Source of the DNA: Nocardioides szechwanensis
GTDB lineage: Bacteria > Actinomycetota > Actinomycetes > Propionibacteriales > Nocardioidaceae
DNA: 64,000 nt
Direction: 5' to 3'
Assembly (NCBI RefSeq): GCF_900103935.1
Contig: NZ_FNIC01000002.1
Coordinates: 1-64,000, forward strand
Position numbers and translations under genes: made by a program. Of the stretch, positions 9,107-17,729 are shown in pieces; position 1 is the first letter of the stretch; each line of letters begins with the position of its first letter. Under the pieces are notes generated by a model. That model was not told the DNA's origin. It saw nothing but the letters and a program-made list of their open reading frames with translations, and did no database searches.

Positions 9107-10342
9107 CCCGGCCCACTCCGACGGCCACTCCGACGGTCGGGGCACCGACCGCACCGCGCGGCTCGACGTCGGCACGAGCGCCACGAGCGCGCACAGCCCG
9201 GTGATCGCCGCGACCGCCACCTGGCCGCCCCACAGCGACAGCGTGAGCCCGGCGACTACGGGTGCCAGCGGCATCGCCGACATGCCCACGAACTGCGAGG
9301 CCGACTGCACGCGGCCGAGCAGGTCCGGCGGGGTGATCGAGAGCCGGTAGGACTGGATGCCCGCGTTGCCGGCGGGGTTGAGGAAGACGCCCGCGGACAG
9401 CGCGGCCGCGACGACGGCCGGGTGGTTCCAGAAGATCATCGGGACGCTGAGCGGCACGAAGCTCCAGGCGATCACCACCGTGAGCCGACCGGTCGGCGTC
9501 CGCTCGATCAGCCACGGCGCGGCAAGGGCGCCGAGGATGCCGCAGGCGCCGGCCGCGGTGGAGACCAGGGCGATCGCCACCGGCTCGAAACCGCCCTGGA
9601 TCAGCCGCAGGATCGCCACGAAGAACAGTGCGTTGACCGCGAGGTTGGACAGCGCGCCCCACACCGTCAGCACCCGGAAGAACGGGTGTCGCACGATGAA
9701 CCCGATCCCCTCTTTCAGGTCCTGGCCGACGCGTCGCCGCGGACCGTCGTACGCCGGGGGGCTGAGGTCGGCCTTGATCCGGCCGAGCAGCACCCACGAC
9801 ACCGCGAAGGTGACGGCGTCGACCGCGAACGGCAGCCACCGCGTCACCGCGAAGAGCAGGCCGCCGATCGGGGCGCCGACCAGGCCGGCGACGTGCTGGC
9901 GGGCCTGGTTCTGGGACAGGGCGGTGGGCAGGTCGTCGGTCGGTACGAGGGCCCGCACCGCCGCCATCTCCGACGGCGCGAACAGGCCCGCGGCCGCGCC
10001 GGTGAGCAGCGCGACTGCGAGCAGGTGGGGGAGCGCGATCGTGCCGAGCGCGCCGGCGACGGTGAGCGAGACGTAGAGCAGCACGCCGGCGGCGCTGGCG
10101 CCGCGCATCAGGCGGCGCCGGTCGACGCGGTCGGCGAGCACGCCCGCGGGCAGCAGGGTCGCGGCGAAGCCGCCCAGGTAGAGGGCCTCGGCGGCGGCCG
10201 CGTGGAGGGCCGAGCCACTGATCGCGTAGGCGACCAGGGGGAAGACGAACATGCTGATCTGGCTGCCCAGCTCGCTCACGGTCTGACCGATCCAGAGGTG
10301 AGTGAAGTCGCGGTTGCGGGCGAGCGCGCGGTAGCTGGTCAT
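9041..10342 (-). CDS. MFS transporter (EntS/MFS_3-like, 12 TM)
   Basis: A 433-aa membrane protein. MTSYRALARNRDFTHLWIGQTVSELGSQISMF at the N-terminus is typical of the MFS_3/EntS group of exporters. The motif A-like loop LADRVDRRRLM and TM segments continue to about residue 400, and then a hydrophilic tail (PSEWPSEWAGSADS) follows. ATG at 10342 is preferred over an upstream start at 10378, which would lie inside the operator palindrome. The substrate is unknown. It is divergent from, and probably repressed by, the ArsR-type regulator. The 3' end runs over the WYL remnant, so its C-terminal tail may have been remodelled by the local deletion. Confidence 0.85.
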   Translation of the reverse strand: MTSYRALARNRDFTHLWIGQTVSELGSQISMFVFPLVAYAISGSALHAAAAEALYLGGFAATLLPAGVLADRVDRRRLMRGASAAGVLLYVSLTVAGALGTIALPHLLAVALLTGAAAGLFAPSEMAAVRALVPTDDLPTALSQNQARQHVAGLVGAPIGGLLFAVTRWLPFAVDAVTFAVSWVLLGRIKADLSPPAYDGPRRRVGQDLKEGIGFIVRHPFFRVLTVWGALSNLAVNALFFVAILRLIQGGFEPVAIALVSTAAGACGILGALAAPWLIERTPTGRLTVVIAWSFVPLSVPMIFWNHPAVVAAALSAGVFLNPAGNAGIQSYRLSITPPDLLGRVQSASQFVGMSAMPLAPVVAGLTLSLWGGQVAVAAITGLCALVALVPTSSRAVRSVPRPSEWPSEWAGSADSAPEALTDARDLDPELVG

Positions 10343-10357
10343 ATCCGCAGCCTTACA

Positions 10358-10377
10358 TGCGCAACATATGTTGCGCA
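10358..10377. promoter_or_regulatory. Perfect 20-bp palindromic operator between ArsR and MFS genes
   Basis: TGCGCAACATATGTTGCGCA is identical to its reverse complement. It overlaps the expected -35 position of the arsR-type promoter (-10 at 10398-10403) and lies just upstream of the MFS start. It is the most convincing operator in the window. Confidence 0.8.
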
Positions 10378-10397
10378 ATAGAACGTGCGGAACTTGC

Positions 10398-10403
10398 TAG
10401 GGT
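10398..10403 (+). promoter_or_regulatory. -10 element of the ArsR-type gene
   Basis: TAGGGT, 6 nt, ATG at 10410. The palindrome sits 20 bp upstream, at the -35 position. Confidence 0.55.
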
Positions 10404-10409
10404 GGCGGC

Positions 10410-10979
10410 ATGTCCGACAGGCAGGTGCACGACCCGACCGTGCTGCGCGCGATCGCCCACCCGACCCGCAACCGGATCCTCGGCGAGCTGGGAGCGGGCG
10501 GTCCGATGCGCGCGGCCGACATCGCCCGGGAGCTGGGCATCCCCGCCAACCGCGCGAGCTTCCACCTGCGGCAGCTGGCGAAGTACGGCCTGATCGAGGA
10601 GGACGCAGCGGCCGCGCGCGACAGGCGTGACCGGGTGTGGAGGGTCTCGGCCGGTGCCGACCTCGACGTCAACCTCGGCGCGATCGAGGACGCGCCCGGG
10701 GGCAAGGCTGCCGCGGGCGTGTTCCGGCGCTCGGCGCAGAGCTGGGGCCACCACATCGTCGACACGGCGCTGTCCGCCGAGAAGTCACCGGAGGCCTATC
10801 GCTCCACCAGTGAGAACGCGCTCAAGCTGACCAAGGACGAGGCGCGCGAGCTCAGCGTCGCGCTCCAGGGCCTGGTGGAGGAGTGGTACGAGCGCACCCG
10901 CGCCGACGCCGCGCCGGACCGACGTACCTATCTCCTCTACTCGGTGCTCCAGCCCTACCCCGACGTGACGGAGCCCTGA
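10410..10979 (+). CDS. ArsR-type winged-helix regulator
   Basis: A 189-aa protein. Residues 8-85 form an ArsR-like winged helix: LRAIAHPTRNRILGELG, then AADIARELGIPANRASFHLRQL as the recognition helix region and a wing at RRDRVWRV. No metal-binding cysteine pair is visible. The C-terminal half (about 95-189) is a helical effector or dimer domain as in other helix_turn_helix_20 proteins. It probably represses itself and the divergent MFS gene through the 20-bp palindrome. Its stop overlaps the next start as TGATG, so it is coupled to the SCP2-like gene. Confidence 0.85.
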   Translation: MSDRQVHDPTVLRAIAHPTRNRILGELGAGGPMRAADIARELGIPANRASFHLRQLAKYGLIEEDAAAARDRRDRVWRVSAGADLDVNLGAIEDAPGGKAAAGVFRRSAQSWGHHIVDTALSAEKSPEAYRSTSENALKLTKDEARELSVALQGLVEEWYERTRADAAPDRRTYLLYSVLQPYPDVTEP

Positions 10980-11314
10980 TGGCGCCGCGGCTCAAGGTCC
11001 TCCCGCCGGACGCCCTCGCCGCCGCCGTCGAGTCCGACGACTGGCGCGCGCTGACCAAGCACTACCTGGCGGTGCTCGAGCAGCGGGCGCCCGGCCACTC
11101 GGTCGAGGTGCGCGTCCCGCCGTACGCCGCGGTCCAGGTGATCCCCGGCGTGCGCCACACGCGCGGCACCCCGCCCGCCGTCATCGAGATGGACGCCGCC
11201 ACCTGGGTGGCCCTCGCCTCCGGTGCGCTCACCTGGTCCGACGCCGATGCCGCCGGCCGGGTCCGGGCCAGCGGTGAGCGCGCCGACCTCTCGCTCTACC
11301 TCCCACTGGGGTAG
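10979..11314 (+). CDS. Sterol carrier (SCP2/MDMPI-C-like) family protein
   Basis: A 111-aa protein. The sequence RVPPYAAVQVIPGVRHTRGTPPAVIEMDAATWVALASGALTW carries the pattern of the actinobacterial sterol carrier family (a small SCP2-like fold that binds lipids or acyl chains). The W-LA-G-LTW signature is near residues 75-90. ATG at 10979 overlaps the preceding TGA. Relatives of this gene are commonly found near purF in actinobacteria, and purF lies 5 kb downstream here. No catalytic role can be assigned. The stop codon lies at the edge of a strong hairpin. Confidence 0.75.
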   Translation: MAPRLKVLPPDALAAAVESDDWRALTKHYLAVLEQRAPGHSVEVRVPPYAAVQVIPGVRHTRGTPPAVIEMDAATWVALASGALTWSDADAAGRVRASGERADLSLYLPLG

Positions 11315-11369
11315 TACGGAACGAAATCGACCTCCAGACCCCCGATCGAGGTCGATTGCGTTCCGTACT
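11313..11369 (+). terminator. Hairpin with 22-bp arms after the SCP2-like gene
   Basis: The arm at 11313-11334 (AGTACGGAACG...) pairs with 11348-11369 (...CGTTCCGTACT) with one mismatch and a 13-nt loop. It starts inside the TAG stop codon (11312-11314) and is followed by TT. It is a strong terminator candidate. Confidence 0.7.
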
Positions 11370-11380
11370 TTCCGGCTGAG

Positions 11381-11386
11381 TAGGTT
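11381..11386 (+). promoter_or_regulatory. -10 element of the M20 peptidase gene
   Basis: TAGGTT, 7 nt, ATG at 11394. It decides the start over longer in-frame alternatives that would cross the upstream hairpin. Confidence 0.55.
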
Positions 11387-11393
11387 GGCTGGC

Positions 11394-12752
11394 ATGAGTG
11401 ACGACATCCGCGCGAAGGTGACCGAGCTGCTCCCGCAGATCCGCAAGGACCTCGAGGACCTGGTCCGGATCCAGTCGGTCAGTGCCGACCCGGCCCGTGC
11501 GTCCGAGGTGCAGCGCAGTGCAGAGGCGGTCGCCGAGCTGTTCCGTGCGGAGAACTTCGACACCGTCGAGATCGTGAGCGCGGCCGCGGACGGCACCGCC
11601 CCGGCGGTGATCGCGCACAAGAGCGGGCCCGAGGGTGCGCCGACCGTCCTGCTCTACGCCCACCACGACGTCCAGCCCGAGAACGACCACGGCGAGTGGG
11701 ACTCGCCGCCGTGGGAGCCGACGGAGCGCATGACGCCGGCGGGGGCCAGGCTCTACGGACGCGGGGCCGCCGATGACAAGGCCGGCATCGCCGCCCACCT
11801 CGGCGCCCTGCGGGTCTTCGGCGACGACCTCCCGGTTAGCGTCACGATGTTCATCGAGGGTGAGGAGGAGGTCGGCTCCGACACCCTGCCCGCCCTGCTC
11901 AAGGAGCACCACGACAAGCTGCGGGCCGACGTGATCGTGATCGCCGACTCCGGCAACTGGGACATCGGCGAGCCCGCCCTCACCACCAGCCTGCGCGGCC
12001 TGGTCCGCGTCGACGTCGAGGTGCGCACGCTCACCCACGCGGTCCACTCCGGCATGTGGGGCGGGCTGGTCCCCGACTCGCTGATCGCGCTCAGCCGCCT
12101 GATCGCGAGCCTCCACGACGACGCCGGCGACGTCGCCATCGACGGCCTGGTCTCCACCCCCGCCGCCGACGTGACCTACCCCGAGGAGCGCCTCCGGGCA
12201 GAGTCCGGGGCTGTGCCGGGCATCGAGTGGATCGGCACCGGCTCGGTCGTCGAGCGTCTCTGGACCAAGCCCGCGCTCTCCATCACCGGCCTCGACGCGC
12301 CCAAGGTCGACGGCGCCAGCAACACCCTGGTCGCCTCCGCCCGCGCCAAGATCAGCCTGCGCGTGGCTCCCGGCGACACCTGCGCCAACGCGCTCAAGTG
12401 CCTCCAGGCCCACCTCGAGGCGCACGTCCCGTGGGGTGCCGAGCTGACCGTGACGCTCGTCGACACCGGCGAGGCCACCCGGATCGACGCCACCGGACCG
12501 GCGTACGACGCCGCCCGCGCCGCGTTCGAGGAGGCCTGGAACGGCGTCGCCCCCGTCGACATGGGCGTCGGCGGGTCGATCCCCTTCATCGCGGAGTTCC
12601 TCGACGCGTTCCCCGAGGCCAGCGTGCTGGTGACCGGCGTCGAGGACCCCGACACCCGCGCCCACGGCGCCAACGAGGGCCTGCACCTGGCCGAGTTCGA
12701 GCGGGTCGTGCTCGCCGAGGCCCTGCTCCTGCGCAACCTCGCCGCCGGCTGA
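11394..12752 (+). CDS. M20-family dipeptidase (CNDP-like metallopeptidase)
   Basis: A 452-aa cytosolic zinc peptidase. First metal-binding motif LLYAHHDVQP (87-95), bridging aspartate and glycine-rich loop YGRGAADDKAG (121-131), and the catalytic EGEEEVGS (155-162). Then comes a dimerisation domain with the VHSGMWGG motif near 225, typical of the CNDP/PM20 dipeptidase branch. It probably hydrolyses dipeptides or N-acylated amino acids. The length matches the family. The next gene begins after the repeat block at 12762-12840. Confidence 0.9.
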   Translation: MSDDIRAKVTELLPQIRKDLEDLVRIQSVSADPARASEVQRSAEAVAELFRAENFDTVEIVSAAADGTAPAVIAHKSGPEGAPTVLLYAHHDVQPENDHGEWDSPPWEPTERMTPAGARLYGRGAADDKAGIAAHLGALRVFGDDLPVSVTMFIEGEEEVGSDTLPALLKEHHDKLRADVIVIADSGNWDIGEPALTTSLRGLVRVDVEVRTLTHAVHSGMWGGLVPDSLIALSRLIASLHDDAGDVAIDGLVSTPAADVTYPEERLRAESGAVPGIEWIGTGSVVERLWTKPALSITGLDAPKVDGASNTLVASARAKISLRVAPGDTCANALKCLQAHLEAHVPWGAELTVTLVDTGEATRIDATGPAYDAARAAFEEAWNGVAPVDMGVGGSIPFIAEFLDAFPEASVLVTGVEDPDTRAHGANEGLHLAEFERVVLAEALLLRNLAAG

Positions 12753-12761
12753 CTGTCAGAA

Positions 12762-12840
12762 CCCGCCGAGTCGGCGCTTGTGCACGCACTTGGCGCCGAC
12801 TCGGCGTCGTACAGGCATGCATTGGCGCCGACTCGGCGGG
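12762..12840. repeat. Three-copy GCGCCGACTCGGCG repeat forming a 16-bp-arm hairpin
   Basis: CCCGCCGAGTCGGCGC (12762-12777) is perfectly complementary to 12825-12840. A further direct copy of GCGCCGACTCGGCG lies between at 12793-12806, and the two direct copies are each preceded by TTG. The structure could terminate the M20 gene; it also looks like a small dispersed intergenic repeat. Confidence 0.65.
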
Positions 12841-12885
12841 GCACCGTTCCACAGTGTCGCTTTCGCATCAACTCGATTGAGCCAC

Positions 12886-12891
12886 TAGACT
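12886..12891 (+). promoter_or_regulatory. -10 element deciding the start of the FAD/NAD(P) gene
   Basis: TAGACT, 6 nt, GTG at 12898. The alternative TTG at 12892 would touch the hexamer. Confidence 0.55.
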
Positions 12892-12897
12892 TTGGCC

Positions 12898-14292
12898 GTG
12901 GCCATCCTGTATCCGTCGAGTCCTCCTGCCCTTCCGACCTCCGCGCCCGCGACCCGGGTCGCGATCATCGGTGGGGGTGCCAGCGGCGTCCTGACCGCGG
13001 TCAACCTGCTTACCGCGCCGGGGGGTGCCGGTCTCGCGGTCACCATCCACGAGGCCTCGGGCATCGTGGGCCGGGGCATCGCCTACGGCACCTCCGACCC
13101 GCGGCACCTCCTCAACGTCCGCGCGCGGCACATGAGCGCCTGGCCCGACGTACCGTCCGACCTGCTGGAGTGGGCCGCCCGCACCGGGCGCGACGCCGAC
13201 CCGCAGGGCTTCCTGCCCCGCGCCGACTACGCCGCCTACCTCCAGGACACCCTCGCGTCGGTGGCTGACCATCGGCTGACCGTGCGCGCCGGACGCGTCG
13301 ACGACGTGGTGCCGCTGCCCGGCGGTGGCTACGAGATCCACACCGTCGACACCCGCTCCACGGCTGACTCGGTGATCCTGGCCTACGGCAACCAGGAACC
13401 CCGCGCCCTCCTGGTCGACGGCGACACGCTCCCGCCGGCGCCGTGGCACCTCGCCAACCCGTGGGAGCTCTCAGCGCTCCACCTTCTCCCCGGTGACTCG
13501 ACGGCCGTGATCGTCGGCACCGGCCTGACCGCGATCGACACGGCCATCACGTTCCTCGAGGAACACCCGGGCCGGCGCGTGGTGATGACGAGCCGGCACG
13601 GGATGCTCCCGCACGCTCACGTCGGCCAGCAGTCCACCGCCTGGGTGACGCCCGCACCTGCGGGTCCGCTCACCGCGGACGGGCTCGCCGAGCACTACCG
13701 CCGGCAGGTCGCGGCCGCCGACGCCCAGGGCGTCGACTGGCGGGCCGTCGTCGACGGGCTGCGCCGGCAGACCCAGGCGCTCTGGCAGGGCCTCGACCTC
13801 GACGAGCGGCGCCGGTTCCTGGCCGTCCACGCCCGCCACTGGGAGGTACGCCGGCACCGGATGGCGCCCGAGGTCGCGGCGCGGCTCGAGGGCTACCAGG
13901 CCGAGGGTCGCCTCAGCGTCCTGTCCGGCGGTGTCACCAGGGTGGTCGACCGCGGCTCGCGGTGCGAGGTCCACCTCGGTGGCCTGGGTGCGCCCGTCCC
14001 GGCCGACGCCCTGGTCAACTGCACCGGCCCCTCCACCGACATCACGCGCAGCGGCGACCCGCTCCTGCTCGCGCTGCGCGAGCGCGGCCTGGCCACGCCC
14101 GACCCGCTCCACCTCGGCCTCGCCACCACCACCGACGGCCAGCTGGTCGACCCGCAGGGCCTGCCGGTGGCCGGCCTGTACGCCGTGGGCCCGCCGCGCA
14201 AGGGCGTGCTGTGGGAGTCGACCGCGATCCCCGAGATCCGCACCCAGGCGGCCGAGGTCGCCCGGGCCCACGTGACGGCCGGCCGGCGCTAG
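12898..14292 (+). CDS. FAD/NAD(P)-binding protein (YdhS/HpyO-type)
   Basis: A 464-aa flavoprotein-like protein. A Rossmann dinucleotide loop VAIIGGGASGVLTAVNL begins near residue 21. GRGIAYGTSDPRHLLNVRARHMSAWPD follows, the hallmark of the FAD_NAD_binding_9 (HpyO/YdhS) family. A second dinucleotide loop, VIVGTGLTAIDTAI, is near 200. LVNCTGP and a C-terminal AVGPPRKGVLWESTAIPEIRTQA close the fold. Some family members hydroxylate or oxidise small molecules; most are uncharacterised, so the substrate is left open. It stands alone between the repeat block and a convergent histidine kinase. Confidence 0.82.
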   Translation: MAILYPSSPPALPTSAPATRVAIIGGGASGVLTAVNLLTAPGGAGLAVTIHEASGIVGRGIAYGTSDPRHLLNVRARHMSAWPDVPSDLLEWAARTGRDADPQGFLPRADYAAYLQDTLASVADHRLTVRAGRVDDVVPLPGGGYEIHTVDTRSTADSVILAYGNQEPRALLVDGDTLPPAPWHLANPWELSALHLLPGDSTAVIVGTGLTAIDTAITFLEEHPGRRVVMTSRHGMLPHAHVGQQSTAWVTPAPAGPLTADGLAEHYRRQVAAADAQGVDWRAVVDGLRRQTQALWQGLDLDERRRFLAVHARHWEVRRHRMAPEVAARLEGYQAEGRLSVLSGGVTRVVDRGSRCEVHLGGLGAPVPADALVNCTGPSTDITRSGDPLLLALRERGLATPDPLHLGLATTTDGQLVDPQGLPVAGLYAVGPPRKGVLWESTAIPEIRTQAAEVARAHVTAGRR

Positions 14293-14297
14293 TCCGC

Positions 14298-16079
14298 TCA
14301 GGCCGCCGGTAGCCGCAGCGTGAACGTGCTGCCGACGCCGAGCTCGGACTCGACGGCGATGGACCCACCATGCCGCTCGACGATCCGGGCGACGATCGCC
14401 AGGCCGAGCCCGGTGCCGGACTGGGCTCGCGCTGCGGGGTCGGCGGAGCGGAAGAACTCCGTGAAGAGGTGCTGCTGGTCCTCCTCCGAGACGCCGATGC
14501 CCTGGTCGCGGCACACCACGACGACCTCGTCACCGTCGCGCTCGAGGGAGACCGACACGGTGGTGTCGGGCCGGCTGTACTTCACGGCGTTGCCGAGCAG
14601 GTTGGACAGTGCGCGGTCGATCTCCTCACCGTCGCCCTGGGCGGTCACCGGCTCCTCGGGTACGTCGAGCGTGACCGTCACTTTCGCGCGCTGAGCGGCG
14701 ACCGCGGTGAGGTCGCGGAGGTCCTCGAGGATCGGTTGGAGCTCGACCGGCGCCGGGATCACGGGGTTGTCCGGGTCGCCGATCTTGGAGAGCAGCAGCA
14801 GGTCGTCGATGACCCGCTGGAGCCGTTGGGCGCCGCGGTCGATCGCGGACAGCGAGCGGCGGGTGCGGTCGCTGAGCTCGGGGGCGGACTCGAGGATCTC
14901 GAGGTGGCCGACGATCGCGGTCAGGGGGTTCTTGAGCTCGTGGGACACGGTCGCGATCAGCTGGCCCTTGTAGACGTCGAGAGCGGTCAGCTCCTTGACC
15001 AGGCGGTGCTCGCGGTCGAACGTGCGCGCGTTGAGGATCGCGCGGCCCAGGTCGTGCCCGATGTCGAGCGCCGCGGCGGCCTCGGTGGTCGACCACGTCG
15101 GCTGGCCCTCGACCCGGGTGAGCACCAGGTTGCCGACACAGGTCGACCCGGCCCCGACCGGCACGAACAGGAGCGCGGCGGTGCCGATCCGCTCCATGAA
15201 CGCGTGGATCTGCGCCGACTGTTCGAGGGTCAGCACCTCGACGGGTCGGCCGAGCTCGATGAGCACCCACTGCTGAAGCGCCCACAGGTCGTGGGCGGCG
15301 TTCTCCGCGACCTTGATGAGTACGTCGGGAAGGACGATGTCGGCGCCCTGGGCACTGTGCAGCGCACCGGTGCCCAGCACGTCGTCGTCGAAGGTCTGGA
15401 TCCAGCTGCCGCCGGCACGGAAGCCCTGCGTCAGGGCGGCGCCGCACTGCATGAGCAGGTCGTCGATGCGCAGCTGCACGCTCGCGTTGCGCACGATCTC
15501 GCGGGCCGTGGTGGCCAGCCGGATCTGCTCTGACAGCGCGTGCCGCTCCAGCGCCACGAGAACCGCGCGCTCGGCCTGGGCGGCGTACTTCTCCAGCATG
15601 GACCGCTGGCCCACGTCGGGACGCCGGCCGCTGACCGGGAGGTCGATCGACAGCAGGCCCACGACGGCGCCGGCGTCGTCCTCGAGCGGCGCGATCAGCA
15701 GGTCGAGGGGGTGCCAGGCATCGGGACCCTCCTCGGGGACGAAGTCGGGCACCCAGCCGTAGTCGTCGCCGCTGCCGCCCGCGCGGTCGTGGGGCACGAA
15801 CTTGAACCGCCCCCAGTCGTCGGCGCGGGCCACCTCGTCGTGGATGACCTGCATGGGGGTGGCGGAGCCCATCAGCTGCTTGCGGGCCTCGTCGCTGCCG
15901 GCGACGGCCACGGCGCGCAGGGCCTCGCCCCGCACCACGCTGATGATGGCGACCTGGAAGCCGACCATCTCGGTGACGCCCTCGGCGATGAGCTGGACGG
16001 TCTCGCGGGAGAGGGGGTCGGACCAGCTTTCGGGGCCGGTGGATGGCCGGCCGTCGATCGGGTCAGCCTCGGGGGCCAT
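14298..16079 (-). CDS. Soluble GAF-domain sensor histidine kinase
   Basis: A 593-aa kinase without clear TM segments. Two GAF-like sensory regions occupy about 20-180 and 195-345. The dimerisation/phosphoacceptor H-box is LIATVSHELKNPLTAIVGHLEIL near 375, and the HATPase domain has N-box LSNLLGNAVKYS, then DQGIGV and GTGLGLAIV. GAF regions can bind cyclic nucleotides, heme or chromophores; the residues here do not decide which. No response regulator is adjacent, so it is an orphan kinase. ATG at 16079 is chosen; a TTG 12 bp upstream is possible. It is divergent from purF. Confidence 0.85.
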   Translation of the reverse strand: MAPEADPIDGRPSTGPESWSDPLSRETVQLIAEGVTEMVGFQVAIISVVRGEALRAVAVAGSDEARKQLMGSATPMQVIHDEVARADDWGRFKFVPHDRAGGSGDDYGWVPDFVPEEGPDAWHPLDLLIAPLEDDAGAVVGLLSIDLPVSGRRPDVGQRSMLEKYAAQAERAVLVALERHALSEQIRLATTAREIVRNASVQLRIDDLLMQCGAALTQGFRAGGSWIQTFDDDVLGTGALHSAQGADIVLPDVLIKVAENAAHDLWALQQWVLIELGRPVEVLTLEQSAQIHAFMERIGTAALLFVPVGAGSTCVGNLVLTRVEGQPTWSTTEAAAALDIGHDLGRAILNARTFDREHRLVKELTALDVYKGQLIATVSHELKNPLTAIVGHLEILESAPELSDRTRRSLSAIDRGAQRLQRVIDDLLLLSKIGDPDNPVIPAPVELQPILEDLRDLTAVAAQRAKVTVTLDVPEEPVTAQGDGEEIDRALSNLLGNAVKYSRPDTTVSVSLERDGDEVVVVCRDQGIGVSEEDQQHLFTEFFRSADPAARAQSGTGLGLAIVARIVERHGGSIAVESELGVGSTFTLRLPAA

Positions 16080-16150
16080 CTCACCTCGCAACTCTCTTTA
16101 CCTTCGGCCGCCATGCTACGACCGACACCACGTTTCGGCAGAGCATCTCC

Positions 16151-16156
16151 TAGAAT
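16151..16156 (+). promoter_or_regulatory. -10 element of leaderless purF
   Basis: TAGAAT, 6 nt, GTG at 16163. Confidence 0.6.
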
Positions 16157-16162
16157 CATGGC

Positions 16163-17713
16163 GTGCCCTACCTCAGCAGTCGTGGCCAGCGCCCAGGCGG
16201 AGACGGCCGGCTGACCGCGGCGCTCGATCCGCACGATCAAGGCCCCCAGGACGCCTGCGGCGTCTTCGGCGTCTGGGCGCCGGGCGAAGACGTCGCCAAG
16301 CTCACCTACTTCGGCCTATACGCGCTCCAGCACCGCGGCCAGGAGTCGGCCGGCATCGCCGTCAGCAACGGCCGCCAGATCCTGGTCTACAAGGACATGG
16401 GTCTCGTCTCGCAGGTCTTCGACGAGACCACTCTCAACTCCCTCAACGGACACCTCGCGATCGGGCACGCGCGCTACTCCACCACCGGTGCCAGCAACTG
16501 GGAGAACGCCCAGCCGACCTTTCGCCCCACCGCCGACGGCTCGATCGCGCTGGGTCACAACGGCAACCTGATCAACACCCACGACCTGGCCCAGCTCGTC
16601 GCCGACCTGCCCACCGACCCCGGTGAGCTCGACCTCCACGCGCGCAACCTCGAGTCGTCGACCAACGACACCGGCCTGGTGACGGCGCTGCTGGCCCACC
16701 ACCCCGACACGTCCCTCGAGCAGCGAGCACTCGACGTACTCCCGCTCCTGAAGGGCGCCTTCTCCTTCGTCTGGATGAACGAGAACACCCTGTACGCAGC
16801 CCGCGACCCGCAGGGCATCCGGCCGCTGGTCCTCGGCCGCCTCGACCGCGGCTGGGTGGTCGCCTCCGAGGACGCCGCCCTCGCGACCATCGGCGCGAGC
16901 GTCGTGCGCGAGGTCGAGCCCGGCGAGATGCTCGTCATCGACGACCAGGGCCTGCGCTCCCGCACGTTCGCGGCCGCGGAGCCCAAGGGCTGCGTGTTCG
17001 AGTACGTCTACCTCGCCCGCCCCGACGCCACCATCGCCGGTCGCAGCGTGCACGAGTCGCGCGTCGAGATGGGCCGCGAGCTGGCCCGCCAGTTCCCCGT
17101 CGACGCCGACCTGGTGATCCCGGTGCCCGAGTCGGGCACGCCGGCCGCCGCCGGCTACGCCGAGGAGAGCGGCATCCCGTTCGGCCAGGGCTTCGTCAAG
17201 AACGCCTACGTCGGGCGCACGTTCATCCAGCCCAGCCAGACCCTGCGCCAGCTCGGCATCCGGCTCAAGCTCAACGCCCTCGAGCACATGATCCGCGGCA
17301 AGCGGATCGTGGTCGTCGACGACTCGATCGTGCGCGGCAACACCCAGCGGGCCCAGGTCCGGATGCTGCGCGAGGCCGGCGCCAAGGAGGTCCACGTGCG
17401 GATCTCCAGCCCGCCGGTGAAGTGGCCGTGCTTCTACGGCATCGACTTCGCGACCCGGGCCGAGCTGATCGCCAACGGGCTCACGCCCGAGGAGATCGCC
17501 GCCAGCGTGGGCGCCGACAGCCTCGGCTACATCTCGCTCGACGGGATGATCGACTCGACCAAGCAGGAGAAGACCCGGCTCTGCACGGCCTGCTTCACCG
17601 GTGAGTACCCCATCGAGCTGCCCGACGCGAGCCTGCTCGGCAAGCACCTGCTCGAGGCTACCCTCAGCTCCCCGACGTTGGGCAAGGCGCTCCCCGTCCT
17701 CAACAACCCCTGA
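16163..17713 (+). CDS. purF: Amidophosphoribosyltransferase PurF
   Basis: A 516-aa enzyme that commits PRPP to purine synthesis (PRPP + Gln gives phosphoribosylamine). A propeptide of about 31 residues precedes the N-terminal nucleophile Cys32 in ACGVFGVW. The class II glutamine amidotransferase domain shows LQHRGQESAGI, GHARYSTTG and GHNGNL. The PRPP-binding loop IVVVDDSIVRGNTQRAQV is in the C-terminal half. The terminal cysteines (CTACFTGEYP, with CVFEY upstream) indicate the Fe-S-cluster, Bacillus-type class with processed leader. 16 bp separate it from purM, so the two probably form an operon. Confidence 0.97.
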   Translation: MPYLSSRGQRPGGDGRLTAALDPHDQGPQDACGVFGVWAPGEDVAKLTYFGLYALQHRGQESAGIAVSNGRQILVYKDMGLVSQVFDETTLNSLNGHLAIGHARYSTTGASNWENAQPTFRPTADGSIALGHNGNLINTHDLAQLVADLPTDPGELDLHARNLESSTNDTGLVTALLAHHPDTSLEQRALDVLPLLKGAFSFVWMNENTLYAARDPQGIRPLVLGRLDRGWVVASEDAALATIGASVVREVEPGEMLVIDDQGLRSRTFAAAEPKGCVFEYVYLARPDATIAGRSVHESRVEMGRELARQFPVDADLVIPVPESGTPAAAGYAEESGIPFGQGFVKNAYVGRTFIQPSQTLRQLGIRLKLNALEHMIRGKRIVVVDDSIVRGNTQRAQVRMLREAGAKEVHVRISSPPVKWPCFYGIDFATRAELIANGLTPEEIAASVGADSLGYISLDGMIDSTKQEKTRLCTACFTGEYPIELPDASLLGKHLLEATLSSPTLGKALPVLNNP

Positions 17714-17729
17714 TCGGAACAACCACGCC

